A DNA stretch of 64,000 nt from positions 24,841,537 to 24,905,536 of the forward strand of contig NC_134428.1 of assembly GCF_030867145.1 (NCBI RefSeq), read 5' to 3'. Shown in pieces: positions 24,376 through 37,952 of the stretch. Below the pieces are notes generated by a model. It was not told the DNA's origin. It did no database searches and saw nothing but the letters and a program-made list of their open reading frames with translations. Made by a program: the position numbers and the translations under genes. This stretch comes from Opisthocomus hoazin. Lineage: Eukaryota; Chordata; Aves; Opisthocomiformes; Opisthocomidae. Position 1 is the first letter of the stretch; each line of letters starts with the position of its first letter.

Positions 24376-26017
24376 TTCCCAGCTCACACACAGCACGGAA
24401 AACATTGGGGGGAAAAAGCCCCTTTTAGGGACAGAAGCCTCATGGTGGTGAGGATCCCCCTTCCTGGGGACAGCAGGTAGTGGGTGCCTGCGCTGCAGGA
24501 ACCCACATCTGCTGGGTGACCCTGCGGGCCCCATTCCTCCCCAAATCGGCAGGTCAGCGCTCGCCGGCTCTGCGGGAAGGAGCTGGGGCTTTGTCTGGAG
24601 CCCGGCCGATGATGAGGAGCTTTCTGCTGCCTCTGGGAGAGACGGAGCTGGGACCGACGCTGCCGGTCACCTGAGGATCATCAGCACGAGAGCTGCCCTT
24701 GGACCGGCATCGCTCCGCGCGGGCTCGTGGTACCCCCCAGCATCCCACACCTCAAAGCTTCATCCCAATATTTGGGTGCTTGTGCTCTGGGGACTCTCCT
24801 GTCCCTCCCCACCCCACAGTCCCACACACACCCCTGGGGGTCAGCTGCAGAGCGGCAGAAGACCCCATCCTCAACCCCAGCTCATCCACCCGGGATCTCT
24901 GCCCGTTCCTTCACCTCCTGCCAAACGCATCCCAACAGCCCCTGCCCCCGTGGGAACTTCATGGATAAACCCCTGGAGCCCCGCGGAGAAGGGGGAGCAG
25001 CCACCGACACGTCGCGATGTCCCTCCCCACCGTGGGTCTCACCCATCGCCTGACCCAGCTTCTGAGCACAGATAAAAACAGCAAAAAAGCTCATAAATCC
25101 AAAACCCTGGAACAGGTTTTAGGATTGCACCTTGGGGGTGAAAGCCAGACAGACACCCGTCCATACCGCACATCCCTCCTGCACCGGGGCTTGAGTCCCT
25201 GCTGCAGTCCCAGGAGGGGACCAGAGCCACCTGGAGCAGGGGACCAGTGTGTTCTCCAGGCACCTTCTCATTCTGGGGGTCTCGTGCAGCCACAGCCTGG
25301 ATCTTGCATCCCAGGCTGCCAGGATGAGGCCGAAGAGCGGGACAGACGACAAGCCAAGGACAGCCAGAGGAGTTCAGACACGGGGGGCCAGCTGCCCACA
25401 GCCCCCCGAACAGGGACAGGTCTGGGGTGAGCCTGCTGGCTCTGCCCAGGCCATGCCTTCCAGGGCATCCCTGCATCCCTCGTGTCATCCCCACCTTCAG
25501 CCCTCATGGCTGTCAGAGCCTCTCGGAGCACCCTCTGCCCCCCCCTAAACAGCCAGGGCTGCCCCATGGGGTGCCGGGACCCCCAGTGGTATCCACCCAC
25601 CCCATGCAGCACCATGCACAGAGCCAGGACATGGGGTCAGACCCCCCCTCCAGCCCCTCTCCTGCTGCCCCCCACAGCAGGACCAGCCCCCGCCAGACCC
25701 ACCATCCCGGGGCTCACGCGAATGCCCCGTGGTCATTTTTAACCTCAGATCTTTGGCGTTATTAACAACATACGTGTGGGTCTCGCTTCCCCTGTGGGAT
25801 AACATCTGGGGGATATTCATCACGGCCACCGCGGGCTGCAGCCCCCCGCCCTCCCCGCGGAGCAGGATGGGTCACATCTGAGCACCGAGTTGCTTGATGT
25901 GGAGTCATTAGCATGCAACAGACTTCCAGCTCAATTACTTGACAGATGAAATCAAGATCCGTCGGCCTTATTGTTTGCATCTGGAGAGCTGCGGCCGCGC
26001 GCGCGCACTCCTCCTGC

Positions 26018-26040
26018 CTCCTCCTCCTCCTCCTCCTCCC
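26018..26040. repeat. (CTC)n microsatellite
   Basis: Run of CTC triplets, preceded at 25992-26006 by a short (GC)n stretch. Confidence 0.8.
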
Positions 26041-26109
26041 CAGCCCGGCCACGCCAGCGTTGGCTTCATCTGGGTGGTGTATGGGAACATACCATAGAAT
26101 CACTTATCA

Positions 26110-26198
26110 TGCCTGGCCACGGTGCTGTGCAGCCCGCTCTGGGTGACCCTGCTTGGGCAGGGGGTTGGGCTGGGTGACCCACAGAGGGCCCTGCCAAC
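26110..26198 (+). mobile_element. CR1 LINE 3' end fragment (sense)
   Basis: Sense fragment 'ctggccacggtgctgtgcag' through 'cccacagagggccctgccaa', directly abutting an antisense CR1. Confidence 0.85.
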
Positions 26199-26485
26199 AG
26201 AATGGTAGGGGTTGGAAGGGACCTCTGTGGGTCATCTAGTCCAACCCTCCTGCCGAAGCAGGGTCACCTACAGTAGGTTGTAGAGGACCTTGTCCAGGCG
26301 GGACTGGAATATCTCCAGAGAAGGAGACTCCACAGCCTCCCTCGGCAGCCTGGGCCAGGGCTCCGTCACCCTCAGAGGGAAGAAGTTCTTCCTCGGGTTC
26401 AGCTGGAGCTTCCTCTGCTTCAGTTTGTGCCCGTTGCCCCTTGTCCTGTCGCTGGGCACCACTGGAAAGAGCTTGGCCCCATAAA
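26199..26485 (-). mobile_element. CR1 LINE 3' fragment (antisense)
   Basis: Antisense CR1 starting 'agaatggtaggggttgg' and running to the 'gggcaccactggaaagagct' block. Its 3' end meets the 3' end of the sense copy at 26110-26198, giving a tail-to-tail pair with an imperfect palindrome. Confidence 0.9.
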
Positions 26486-27554
26486 ACCCCTTATCAAACT
26501 CATCATAATAAAATTAGCCCTACACAACAGCAATTACCCACAGCACCTTCAGAGAGGGAAGGATGCACCGCTTCCCAGCCCTCCTCTCTCTGCCCGCCCG
26601 CGGCGAGAGGAGCCGGCTGATCCTCCTCCTGCCAGCAGCTCCGGCAGGAGAAGGTTTGCCCGGAGCAGAGCCCAGGTGGATCCCACCACAGCCTGTTCTG
26701 CAGCCAAGCCGCTGCCGGTTCCACCAACCACTTTTACACAAAGGAACAATTATGCTCCATTTCCACCCATTAACGTGTTCCACGGTGTTGAGCTTTGCTT
26801 TAGGAGTGAAAAAAAGAGGTTTCATCAGAAATATTTGAAGTGCTGAAGTCAGCGCGCAGGTGTTGGGGCCGACGCGGCGCCCGGCCGCGTGCCAGCGCCA
26901 GCCCAAGCAGAAAGCTCCTAATCCTGGCGATTACGCCCCGTAAAGGCGGGCGTGGGGATGGGGGTCCCACCCCTCACACCCCGGGCAGCGCCGGCTGCCG
27001 CAGCCGGGGGGTTTGGCTTCGCCCCAGAGCCGCTCCGGGAGCGGGTAATTAGGGGAGAGGAGGTTAATTCTTTGCTCCTCTCGAGGAGCGGATGCTTCTC
27101 CGGGGGCTCTGCCCCGCTGCGGGACGGGCACTCGAGGTCTCTTGGAGGGACCCCCACGTCCTCCCGGGCGGTGGCCGGGGAAGCAGCAAGGCTTAGCCGA
27201 AGGCAGGGAGCGGGGCTGGCCCTGGCTGCTGCCGGCATCGTCCCCGCTTGGTGACGTCCCCAGAGCAAGGTGACGGTGCCACCGCGGTGGCTCGCCCGGC
27301 GTGCTGGAGGGTGCCCGGCCAGCCCCACGGCCGGGATGAGGAGCTGCCTCGGAAGCAGGCACCAAGCAGCAGAAGGAATTTGGGTTTCTTTCCCCCTCCG
27401 AAACCCATCTGTCCTTAATTTCTTTGGGGGTTTCACTCCAAATTCTTCAGATTCTACGGCAAATGCTTTGCAGTCCTCGGCTCGGCTCGCCTCGGCGGCT
27501 GCCCGGCTCGGGGCCGCCCGCGACCAGAGCAGAGGGGAGGGAAAACACCAACCC

Positions 27555-27900
27555 GGGACCTAATACATACTTACAAATATCTGCAGGGTGGGGGTCAGGA
27601 GGATGGGGCCAGACTCTTTCCAGTGGTGCCCAGCAACAGGACAAGGGGCAACGGGCACAAACTGAAGCAGAGGAAGCTCCAGCTGAACCCAAGGGAGAAC
27701 TTCTTCCCTCTGAGGGTGACGGAGCCCTGGCCCAGGCTGCCCAGGGAGGCTGTGGAGTCTCCTTCTCTGGAGATATTCCAGCCCCGCCTGGCCGCGGTGC
27801 TGTGCAGCCTGCTCTGGGTGACCCTTCTTGGGCAGGGGGTTGGGCTGGGTGACCCTCAGAGGGCCCTGCCAGCCCCTGCCATGCTGGGATTCTGTAACTC
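27555..27900 (+). mobile_element. CR1 LINE 3' fragment
   Basis: Sense CR1 from 'ggacctaatacatacttac' to a decayed 'gggattctgtaactctgg' tail. It shares the 'aatacatacttacaaatatc' variant with the copy at 37563-37952. Confidence 0.9.
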
Positions 27901-30900
27901 TGGGCCACAAGCAAATGCAAAGTCTGGGGAGCAAAACGGTGTCGCACAGGCACCCGTCCCTGCACAGAGCAGCAGTGTGGCGTGACGCACACCGCAGTCG
28001 CTGCTAATTAGCCGCTAATTTTACAGACTTCTTTATGGCTTGCAGTCATTTAACCTTTCCCGTGGGCTGCAGCCGTGCAGCCAGAGCTCTCCGTGTGGGC
28101 ACCAGGATGGCTCTGCAGCCACTCCCCAGGGACAGCGGGGCAGCGGAGCGGGACCAGCCGCAGCCCCATCCCTGGGATGCTGGGCACAGCCCGGGAAGCA
28201 TCACGAGGCACTCGCAGCCTGGCTGAGGCCAAACTGGGGGGCTCCCAGCTCCCCTTGGGTGCTCCCAGCTCCCTGGGATGCCAGGATCCAAGACACCTCG
28301 CCCCTGCTGCCACGCAAAGCAGAAATTCTTATCCTGCATGATACTGGGTAAAAATGATCCTGCCCTGATGGCAGCCCACACCAACCCACACCAACCCACG
28401 CATAAACTCAATCTGGGCCCGGTTTTGGAGACTGGAGCGGTGCCTTGGCGTGACAGGGGCTGTCTGCGAGAGCACGTTCCCTCCCCAGAGCCCCCATCCA
28501 AGCCACGGGCGCGATCAGTATCAGGACACCGCGCTGGCCTCAAACGGAGAAATTAAACGAATACCTCGCATATTTTAGCGACTCACGCACGTGAGCAGCT
28601 GTAACTGAAGACACGATCCGTCTCGATCCGTCTCGCCCTGCAGCGTGTGTTGGCAAACCACAGCCTTCCGCGTTCCCCCGGGTTTAATCTGCGCGGAGGC
28701 AGAGGCGTTGGTCTCGGAGCCCGGCTCCCAACGAACCCCGCAGAAACGAGAAACGCTCCAGGTTTATCGTCGCCCGTCGCGCCAACACCGGTGCCGAGCG
28801 AGCCCGGGTCACGGCGGGCGGCTGCCCCGGCCCCAGCCGGGTGTCTGGGCACGTCTGGGCTGCCCGCACAGCCGGGACGTGCTCCGCAGGGACCCGCAGC
28901 GTGCGGACGCTGCCCCGAGGAGCCGGGGTACGCAGGGATACGGAACCACTGGAGTTTTCTTTTCCCCCCACAAACACCGTACCTCCAGGCTACCCTCAAA
29001 CAAGGCAGACAGCAAAAAAAATATAAAACCCTCAGCAAACTGCATGTGCGTGTGGCTCCAGAGCCCCAGCCGCGACACGGCTTTGCCAGGGGCCGCCTTC
29101 AGCCCCGAAGCTCGGGGACACGTCCCACGGCCAGGCTGGGCTGAGCGACCACCACGCTCCGGAGGGAAACCCCCTCAGCGAGAGCCCGAGGGACCACAGC
29201 AGCCTCCTTCCCTTGGGAAACCCAGCCGAGAGCTGCCCCCTCCTCATACCCCCAGCTCGCCGGGCAGCCCACCGCTGCCCATGAGGGTCCCACCAGCGAC
29301 GGGCACGAGCTCCAGTGATGCAGATCACCTGCAAAGACCTGCTTGGGCTTGCAGCTCCCTGGAAGGCTCGGGCACCCACAGAGCAGGGTGTTTGTTGGGG
29401 GTTGTGGGTGCATTCTGGGCAGGGGGTGCGGGAGCCCTGCTGAGCGGCCCCCCAGGACCCACCACCCAGCCCTGGGGCTCCACGCTGCAGCCCCTACCCC
29501 ACAGCCAGAGTTTCACCATGATGCTTTTTTTTTTTAGCATTTATGCGACATCTATTGTTCACTTTTTTAAATACACAACAAAGCACGTAAGAGGAGGGTG
29601 CAGCTCAGGGCTGAGGTTCAGGTCACGTCCCGGGGATCTGCTGTGCGCAGCCGCAGCATCCACTCACCGAGCAGGACCATCAGGCAGAGGGTTTGCTCCC
29701 GCCGACTCCAGCAACCTCCACCTGAAGGGTCTTGGGATCCACAGCGCTGAGAAAGACCCCCAAGCAGCCTCTGCCCCAAACCACAGCTCAGCTCATCCTG
29801 AGAGGAGCCAGGACTGGCTGCTCCCTCCTTTAAGCCCTGCTCTGGGTGATGCCTGAGCCCAGGTGGAGCAGCTCAGCCCCGTCAGCATCCCCAGAGCCAG
29901 CCCTGCCCCTGCTCACCCACCAGCTGTGCGGGCAGGATCAGGCCCACGGTGCCCACGAGGGCTTCTGCAGGGCTCTCAGCAGGCTCATGCCCGGTCCCAG
30001 CATGGGTCCATGCGCTAGTGAGCTGAGCACAACCTCCACTGATGCTCCAAAGCAGCGGGACAAGCAGGGCTGAGCTCTCCGTGCCCACCAGCCGGTGCTT
30101 CTGGGCTGGGAAGGGACGTTTGTGCCCATTGCTCACACCAAAGCTGCTTTTTAGCAGGTCATTAATTACAGCCAGCTCGAAGGAGTGGGGAAGCGGACAC
30201 AGCCAGCCTGGTGAACTGGCCTGCTGTGGGTCCTGAGAAGTGGGTGAAGAGCTTTCAGGCCACCCAACAGAGGAGGGTGTCTCCCCACCTCGGAGGCATG
30301 CCGGGAAGCACGGCCAAGGAGCCTCTGGCTCCCATCCCAGCACCGCGGGGTGATGGGACAACCCGGAGCAGCTCCATGGGGGCTGCTGGTCTCCACCTGG
30401 CTTGGTGGATGAGCCAGAGGACGGGGAGGGTTGGATCCCCCCAGTGCCAGACAACCCAGGAGGCTCAAAAGCTCTTGGAGCACCAAACCCGCAGACCCTC
30501 AGAGCCTGTTTCCATCCCAGCGCCATCTGAGCCCGGTCGTGCCCATCCCTCTGCTGCGCGTGGGCCCGGCAGGAAAAGCGGACAACCTCATCTACTGCAT
30601 CTGAGGAGCCATCAGGTCAACGAGCTGTTTTAATTAAGTGCAATCTAAGTTATGCGGTAATGTCAGGAGAGATGATAGAAAACACTCCCCTTGGCCAAGC
30701 CAGCAGAGAAGGATGAATTTCACGAGCTTCTTCAGCCCGTGACCCGTCCCCGACCTCGCCCCACGCGTGCGCTTGTGCACGCTCGCACCCTCAAACCCCG
30801 CTTGCACCCACAAACCCCGCTCCCTCGAGCCAGGCTTCCCCAGAGCAGAGCAGGGCACCCCATTTCTGTCCTGCTGCCTGGGACGGGCGGATGGAAGGCA

Positions 30901-31002
30901 CCGCATCGTCCGGACAGATGTGCCCCCACACCTGGACAGACGGACGGACGGACACGGGATGTGGCTGGGAGAGGCAGCGTCTCCGTTACATCCCTGTCAC
31001 AG

Positions 31003-31815
31003 CCTCACAGAATCACAGAATCACAGAATCACAAAATGGTTGGGGTTGGAAAGGACCTCTGTGGGTCACCCAGCCCAACCCCCTGCCCAAGCAGGGTCAC
31101 CCAGAGCAGGCTGCACAGCACCGCGGCCAGGCGGGGCTGGAATATCTCCAGAGAAGGAGACTCCACAGCCTCCCTGGGCAGCCTGGGCCAGGGCTCCGGC
31201 ACCCTCAGAGGGAAGAAGTTCTTCCTCGGGTTCAGCTGGAGCTTCCTCTGCTTCAGTTTGTGCCCGTTGCCCCTTGTCCAGTGGCTGGGCACCACTGAAA
31301 AGAGCTTGGCCCCATCCTCCTGACACCCACCCTGCAGATATTTAGAAGCATTTATTAGGTCCCCTCGCAGCCTTCTCTTCTCCAGGCTGAACAAGCCCAG
31401 CTCCCTCAGCCTCTCCTCGTAGGGGAGATGCTCCAGTCCCCTCCTCATCCTCGTAGCCCTCCGCTGGACTCTCTCCAGTAGCTCCTCATCTTTCTTGAAC
31501 TGGGGAGCCCAGAACTGGACACAGTACTCCAGATGGGGCCTCACCAGGGCAGAGCAGAAGGGAAGGAGAACCTCCCTCGTCCTGCTGGCCACACTCTTCT
31601 TGATGCACCCCAGGATCCCATTGGCTTTCTTGGCACCCAGGGCACGCTGCTGGCTCATGGTCACCCTGTCGTCCCCCAGCACTCCCAGGTCCCTCTCCAC
31701 AGAGCTGCACTCCAGCAGGTCAGCCCCAGCCTGTACTGGTGCCTGGGGTTGTTCCTCCCCAGGTGCAGGACCCTGCATTTGCCTTTGTTGAACCTCATCA
31801 GGCCTCCTCTCCCCT
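31003..31815 (-). mobile_element. CR1 LINE 3' fragment, ~810 bp
   Basis: Antisense CR1, one of the longest copies here. A clean four-unit tail of (CACAGAAT) type at 31003-31035 is followed by the ORF2 3' region up to a 'ttgttgaacctcatcagg' block. The minus-strand reading keeps a long open frame through [20 protein letters not shown], consistent with a recent insertion. It is 5'-truncated. Confidence 0.93.
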
Positions 31816-32621
31816 TCACACAGCCCATGCTGCTCCTGCCCTCCCAGTTCCTTTCCACGCTGCATTTTGCACCTAACAACGCTGAGGCTCAAGCCCACCA
31901 TCTCTTCCCAGTCCCCCGGGGAAGCCCCTCGCCGGGTGCCGCTCGCCCAGCGCGGGCTCCTCGGAGGTGGCCGAGCACCCGGAGCGAGAGCCCACGACCC
32001 CGGAGAAAATGTGGGGTCTGCAGAAATTCTTGGCAGTCCTCCCACAGCTTCCCTCGTCCTGAAATTAAAGGCTGGAGCTGCCGCAACCCCTTCTATCTAA
32101 ATTAAAACGAGCCGTATTTACTGTTCACGCTAATTAAATTATATGAACTCGGCGCTGGATGATCAGCAGAGCCGTCCCTCTCGGTTCCTGGTCCCAATGC
32201 GTTTAGCGGTCAGACAAACGCACGCCAGCGCGTCGCTGTCTTCACAGCGGAGGAATCCGGTGCGGGGCTGTTCTCACCCTGCCCCGACGAGGCTGGCCGG
32301 GGAGCTTGGGGTGGTTTCGGGGGCTGCGGCGCGGAAGCGCTGGCGAGTCCCGTGCAGACGCCGCGCTCCTTCCTCCGGCGCTGGGATGGGGAAACCCCGC
32401 CGGGGTGGCATGGGCAGTGCCGGATGGTGATGGTGATGGCAGCGCCGAGACGGGCTCGGGGCGATGCCGGTGCCGCGTCGGCACCGAGCAGAGGGTGGTA
32501 CCGGGTACCAGGGACGGGAGCATCTTCTCCCCCCATCCATATCCCCCATCTCTGCAGGGCGAACGCAGGGCAAGATCCAGCCTCACGCTCTTGCTGCCGC
32601 GGGATCTGGTCACAGACACAC

Positions 32622-32732
32622 ACACAGAATGGTCGGGGTTGGCAGGGACCTCTGTGGGTCACCCAGCCCAACCCCCTGCCCAAGCAGGGTCACCTACAGT
32701 AGGCTGTAGAGGACCTTGTCCAGGCGGGTCTT
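32622..32732 (-). mobile_element. CR1 LINE 3' end fragment
   Basis: Antisense CR1 tail of about 110 bases, from 'acagaatggtcggggttggc' to 'gaccttgtccaggcgggtct'. Confidence 0.88.
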
Positions 32733-35496
32733 GTCCCCGTGGTGCCGTCCCTGCTGTCCCCATCCAGGCAGAGCACCATGAGGTGACAGGACAGAGGTCT
32801 GGGTGGAGGAGGAGAGCACGCCATCGCCCTAACGCCATCAAGATGAACTTCATGTGAAAAACTCGGGCAGGAGGCTTCAATAAGACCAAAGGACCCTGCC
32901 AAGAGTCACACTCCCTCTATCGAAGCGCGAGAGCTGGATGTGTAAGACACAAAGGAAGCACTGTCAGGGTAGGCCAGTGCCAGCCAGCAAATATATGACA
33001 GTGGGAACATGAAATATTAATCCCTGGTGCATAAAACAATAGGAAAAACCTGCTTTCTGAGGCAGCCATCAATCCTCACTCAGCAGGGAACATCGAGAGA
33101 CGCTAATACCATACAGGTTCTGCTTAAATATTTGCCTTCCTTAATGCTCACGCAAGAAGCATTTGCTTTGAAGTTGAAAATAGACTGTAAATGTCTTTTG
33201 TGTGAGATGAAACATGATAAGACATGAAACCAGGAGGCTAAACTGTAGTTAGTCACGGTGGTTTTACAAGCAACAAATCATTATTGTAGACAGTAAAGTG
33301 TATTGCTTAAAAGCGCGCGCCACAAGGCTCGGCAGGGAGGAGAGCCCCGGCCGGGCATCACCTGGGTGGGTTTTCAGGTCGTGGCTCATCGGGGTGGACA
33401 TGGGAGCAGCCACGGCGCTGGACCGATGCTGGTGCAGGGCTGGACCGATGCTGGCACATCCCAGAGCAGCTTTCCCCAGCGGGGCCTCTCCCAGGGACCG
33501 TAGGGGTGATGTGTTTTGGGGACGGTTCACCCAGTTCCACGCTGGGGCACGAGGAGGGCAGGAGTGCTGTGGGCATCCTTGCACTGGCACTGCCGCTTCG
33601 GTGCTGGCACCAGCTGCGCCCGCAGCACGAGATGGGGTCTTGGCTGGGGGAGATTTGTCCCACCCTGGGCAGACTCTGGGACACCCTTCCAGGGAAATCC
33701 ACCCCCGAAAAACTGGGATGGACTCGAGATGAGGATGGAGCCTGCGGTGGACACGGCTCTTAGGGCATGGGAAGGGCAGCACCGCTGTCACCCCGCGCCA
33801 CGTCCCGGTGCAGCCGGCAGCTGCTGCTGAGCACAGGAGCGTGCCTGCACCGTGGCACACACACCCATCCCTGGACAGGTATCTCCCACATCAAGAAAGA
33901 AGATCACGATCAGAAGCGCTGTGCACTTGGGAGCGTGAAATAAGACCCCAAAGCAAGCGTAGAAGTATGACTGATTAACAAATAAACCCTCACTAATTGC
34001 CTTAAAAAGTCGGATCTCAACAGCCAGGAAGGGGAGAAAAAAAAAAAAAATTTAAATTTTCCTTGGGCTAAATATTTTTGCGGCGCGCTCAGACTCGCTC
34101 TGAATGCTTCCAGTCATTACCTCCCTAATTAATGCACACCGCAAACCGAAAACAAATTTCCCCACCTCGTGGCTCCGGGAGGCTCGGCCGGATGAAACGA
34201 ACCTGAGGAACGAGGTCAGCGCTTGCCCCCCGCCCGGCGAGCGGCGTCCAGGGGTGGGAGGCAGCCGGAATGGCGAGAGATGAAGTTATTATCGAAGTGG
34301 AATCAGCCTTTAATTTTCTCCAGCTGCTGCTGGATGTGCTGAGGGCCAGGTGAGCTCCCCGGGACGGAGCGGGTGGTGGGGAGGCACCTCGCCTCCGGAC
34401 AGCCCCCCGCGTCTCGGGGAAAGCAGGGATGGGCAGGGGGTTTTTAATTACCATCACTTTATTTTCTGTCATTGGCACAAAACCAGCTCCAGCCCTTATT
34501 TCCCCAAAAGGAATTCCAATTATCCCTTTTAATTGATGCTCCTATCCCTTTTAAGGAAAATTGATGCTCCAGAGCCTGTCACCAGGATGGGACCCCGGCC
34601 ACAGGATCGTGGCTGGGGCCGAAGGCTCCTGTTTGCCGGGACTGGACCAGGCAAGAGCACCCCAAATCAGGCTGTGCTGCTTCCCCGAGGGATGCCCCAA
34701 GGTGTAAACCCCCAAAAGTGTTGCCTGGGGGTCTCGGTGCGTGTTCACCACCAGACGCAGCGTCCCACCCTCGGCATGCCACCCTGCCCGCAGACCTGCC
34801 GGCACGCGGGAGACCGTGGGCTCAGCTGGAGCACGAAAAGCTGTTGGTCGAAGGGTAAAATTAAAGAAAACGACACCAGCAGAAAAGAAGGAGCCGTGGC
34901 CGCGAGGCCAGGCAGCCAGGGTCCAAATCCCAGGTAAAAGCAGGCGGGTGCAGGCGAAGGGCTGCCTGGCCAGCCGGCTCGCGGCTCCTGCGGCGCTGGC
35001 TCCAAGGAACAGCGGTAATCAGAGCTTCCTAATGCCTCCAGGTCATTTTCCTTTTCCTCACATAACGTAATTTCTAGAGGGCTTGTCGTCTTTATTAGGA
35101 GAATTAATCTAAATCCCGCCGTGCTCTGGCCACTTTGCCGTCCGCTGGAGCCATCCCGAGGAGGGTCAACGAGGCAGGTCCTCTCCATGGCATGCAAATA
35201 AAAAAAACCCTAAAAAATTAAAAAGGGAGGTCAGCTGGAGGCTACGGCGGAGGAAATTAATGATTTTTTAAACAACCAGGGAAGTTTGCGTTGGCCTGGT
35301 AACATAATTCGATTTCTGCCATCAAACCCGCGTCGCTGACGTGGGGCCGCTTTTGCCCAACTAAGCAAAATCCTCTTAATAAGCCAGAATTCTCGTTAGC
35401 GTAAGAATAATAAAATGGAATGGCAGCGGGAAGGACAGGCCCAGCCCGGTGGAGGCCGTGGGGATGCCCGGTGCCACAGGGAATCCAGAGCAGGTT

Positions 35497-36185
35497 CACA
35501 GAATCACAGAATCACAGAATAGTAGGGGTTGGAAGGGACCTCTGTGGGTCATCTAGTCCAACCCCCCTGCCGAAGCAGGGTCACCCACAGCAGGCTGCAC
35601 AGCACCGCGGCCAGGCGGGTCTTGAATATCTCCAGAGAAGGAGACTCCACAGCCTCCCTGGGCAGCCTGGGCCAGGGCTCCGTCACCCTCAGAGGGAAGA
35701 AGTTCTTCCTCGGGTTCAGACGGAACTTCCTGTGCCTCAGTTTGTGCCCGTTGCCCCTTGTCCTGTCACTGGGCACCACTGAAAAGAGCTTGGCCCCATC
35801 CTCCTGACACCCACCCTTCAGATATTTCTAGCCATTTATAAGGTCCCCTCGCAGCCTTCTCTTCTTCAGGCTGAACAAGCCCAGCTCCCTCAGCCTCTCC
35901 TCGTAGGGGAGATGCTCCAGTCCCCTCACCATCCTCGTAGCCCTCCGCTGGACTCTCTCCAGTAGCTCCTCATCTTTCTTGAACTGGGGAGCCCAGAACT
36001 GGACACAGTACTCCAGATGGGGCCTCACTAGGGCAGTGTAGAGGGGAAGGAGAACCTCCCTCGTCCTGCTGGCCACACTCTTTTTGATGCACCCCAGGAT
36101 CCCATTGGCTTTCTTGGCAGCCAGGGCACACTGCTGGCTCAGGGTTAACCTGTCATCCACCAGGACACCCAGGTCCCTCTCCGTT
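35497..36185 (-). mobile_element. CR1 LINE 3' fragment, ~690 bp
   Basis: Antisense CR1 with a three-unit tail and the ORF2 C-terminal region. Minus-strand motifs include [20 protein letters not shown] and [20 protein letters not shown]. Confidence 0.93.
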
Positions 36186-36726
36186 CCATCCCACCCCAGC
36201 ACCCGCAGCGGTCCGGGGAAGGACGAGGGACCCCAAGGTGCCCGGGACGGCTCAGGGAGCTCAGCGGAGCTGGGGAGGGGGGGATCTGCCAACCCCCTGC
36301 CAAAACCCCGCTGGCACCACTGGCTCCAGCCAGATTCCCGGGAAAACTTCCCATCCCCAGTTAAACCATCCCGAGGGGGTTATTTGGCTTGGGGTGATCT
36401 TCCTCCTCGTCGCTGCTGCCATGCCCAGCCCAGCCTCCTCCTCCTCCCGGTGAAGGCTTGGAAGTGCTTGCAGCCTCCTGTGCCCGCACCCACGAACTGC
36501 CGGGCAGCGTGGGGTCCCACGAGTGGGAGGAATCACTGCCGGGAGGTCCTCCTTCTGCCACAGCATCCCAGGGGAAAGCGCCCCAAAAAGAGCTGCTCTG
36601 CGCCCGGGGGTGGGTGGTCCCTGGTGCTCCAGGGTGGGGGGCAAAGCACGCGTGGAGGTCGCCAGACCAGGGGCAAAGCAGCGGGGCGGGGGATTGATTA
36701 ATGGGGCGAAAAGCAGCTCGAGGCCA

Positions 36727-36978
36727 TGACCTCAGGTTGTGTCAGGGGACCTTTAGACTGGATATTAGGAAAAAATTCTGTATTGAAAGAGCGGTCGGGC
36801 ATTAGACCAGGCTGCCCAGGGCAGTGGGGGAGTCCCCATCCCTGGAGGGGTTCAAAAACCACATAGATGTGGCACTTGGGGACATGGTTTAGCAGGCATG
36901 GTGGGGTTGGGGTGACGGTTGGACTTGATGATCTCCGAGGTCTTTTCCAACCTTCATGATTCCATGATTCTATGCTTG
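36727..36978 (+). mobile_element. CR1 LINE 3' fragment
   Basis: Sense CR1 of the 'tttagactggatattaggaa' subfamily, ending 'catgattccatgattctatg'. It is the same subfamily as the copy at 44788-45236. Confidence 0.92.
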
Positions 36979-37562
36979 AACCTCCAGGCTGGAAGCTGAT
37001 CAGTAATTAGAGCCCGAGGTCGTCCCGCACGCGGGGAAGGCGGCGAGGGCGATGCCACGGGCGCGAGCCAGCGGCAGGACAGGCTCCTGTGCTCCAGAGC
37101 AGGCTTCACCCCCTCGGAGGAGGGAGCTGGAGCCCAGCAAAGCCCAGCTCAAATCTCCAGCATCCAAGAACCCGGTACCCAACCCCGCCGGGGCGAAGAG
37201 GCCTCTGGGAGGCAGAGACGTTGTAGCTTCCAGTCTTGCAGGCAGCGTCGTGCAGGGAAATGTTTGTGAGACACTGCTAAAACTCCGATCCCTTCCGCCC
37301 AGAAAATCCTGCCAGCCCAGAAGGTACCAAGAACACACTATGAAACGAGACAAAATCAGCTTCAATGGGGCAAAAATGCTAACCAGGGTGAAAAGGAAAC
37401 CTTCCCCAGTGAAAGCTTTGACTCTGGAGATGCCCAGACACCTCCAACACATCGTCATCCAACTGTCGCGTGGCAAAACCAGGGGTAGCGGCAACAGCTA
37501 CCGGATCAAACCCCGCGCGCCGCCCTCCAGGTAACCCCCCGGGTGCGAGACCGCCCTGGGTT

Positions 37563-37952
37563 TAGCTGGGCTTGTTCAGCCTGAAGGAGAGAAGGCTGAG
37601 AGGGGACCTAATACATACTTACAAATATCTGCAGGGTGGGGGTCAGGAGGATGGGGCCAAGCTCTTTCCAGTGGTGCCCAGCGACAGGACAAGGGGCAAC
37701 GGGCACAAACTGAAGCAGAGGAAGCTCCAGCTGAACCCGAGGAAGAACTTCTTCCCTCTGAGGGTGCCGGAGCCCTGGCCCAGGCTGCCCAGGGAGGCTG
37801 TGGAGTCTCCTTCTCTGGAGATATTCCAGCCCCGCCTGGCCGCGGTGCTGTGCAGCCTGCTCTGGGTGACCCTGCTTGGGCAGGGGGTTGGGCTGGGTGA
37901 CCCACAGAGGTCCCTGCCAACCCCAAACATTCTGTGATTCTGTGATTCTGGG
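37563..37952 (+). mobile_element. CR1 LINE 3' fragment
   Basis: Sense CR1 from 'agctgggcttgttcagcctg' to an 'attctgtgattctgtgattc' tail. Confidence 0.93.

Noticed and set aside
37052-37534. 160-codon plus frame in the HS3ST6-MSRB1 gap
   Set aside because: No recognisable domain, no splice partners, and composition like other chance frames in this GC-rich region.
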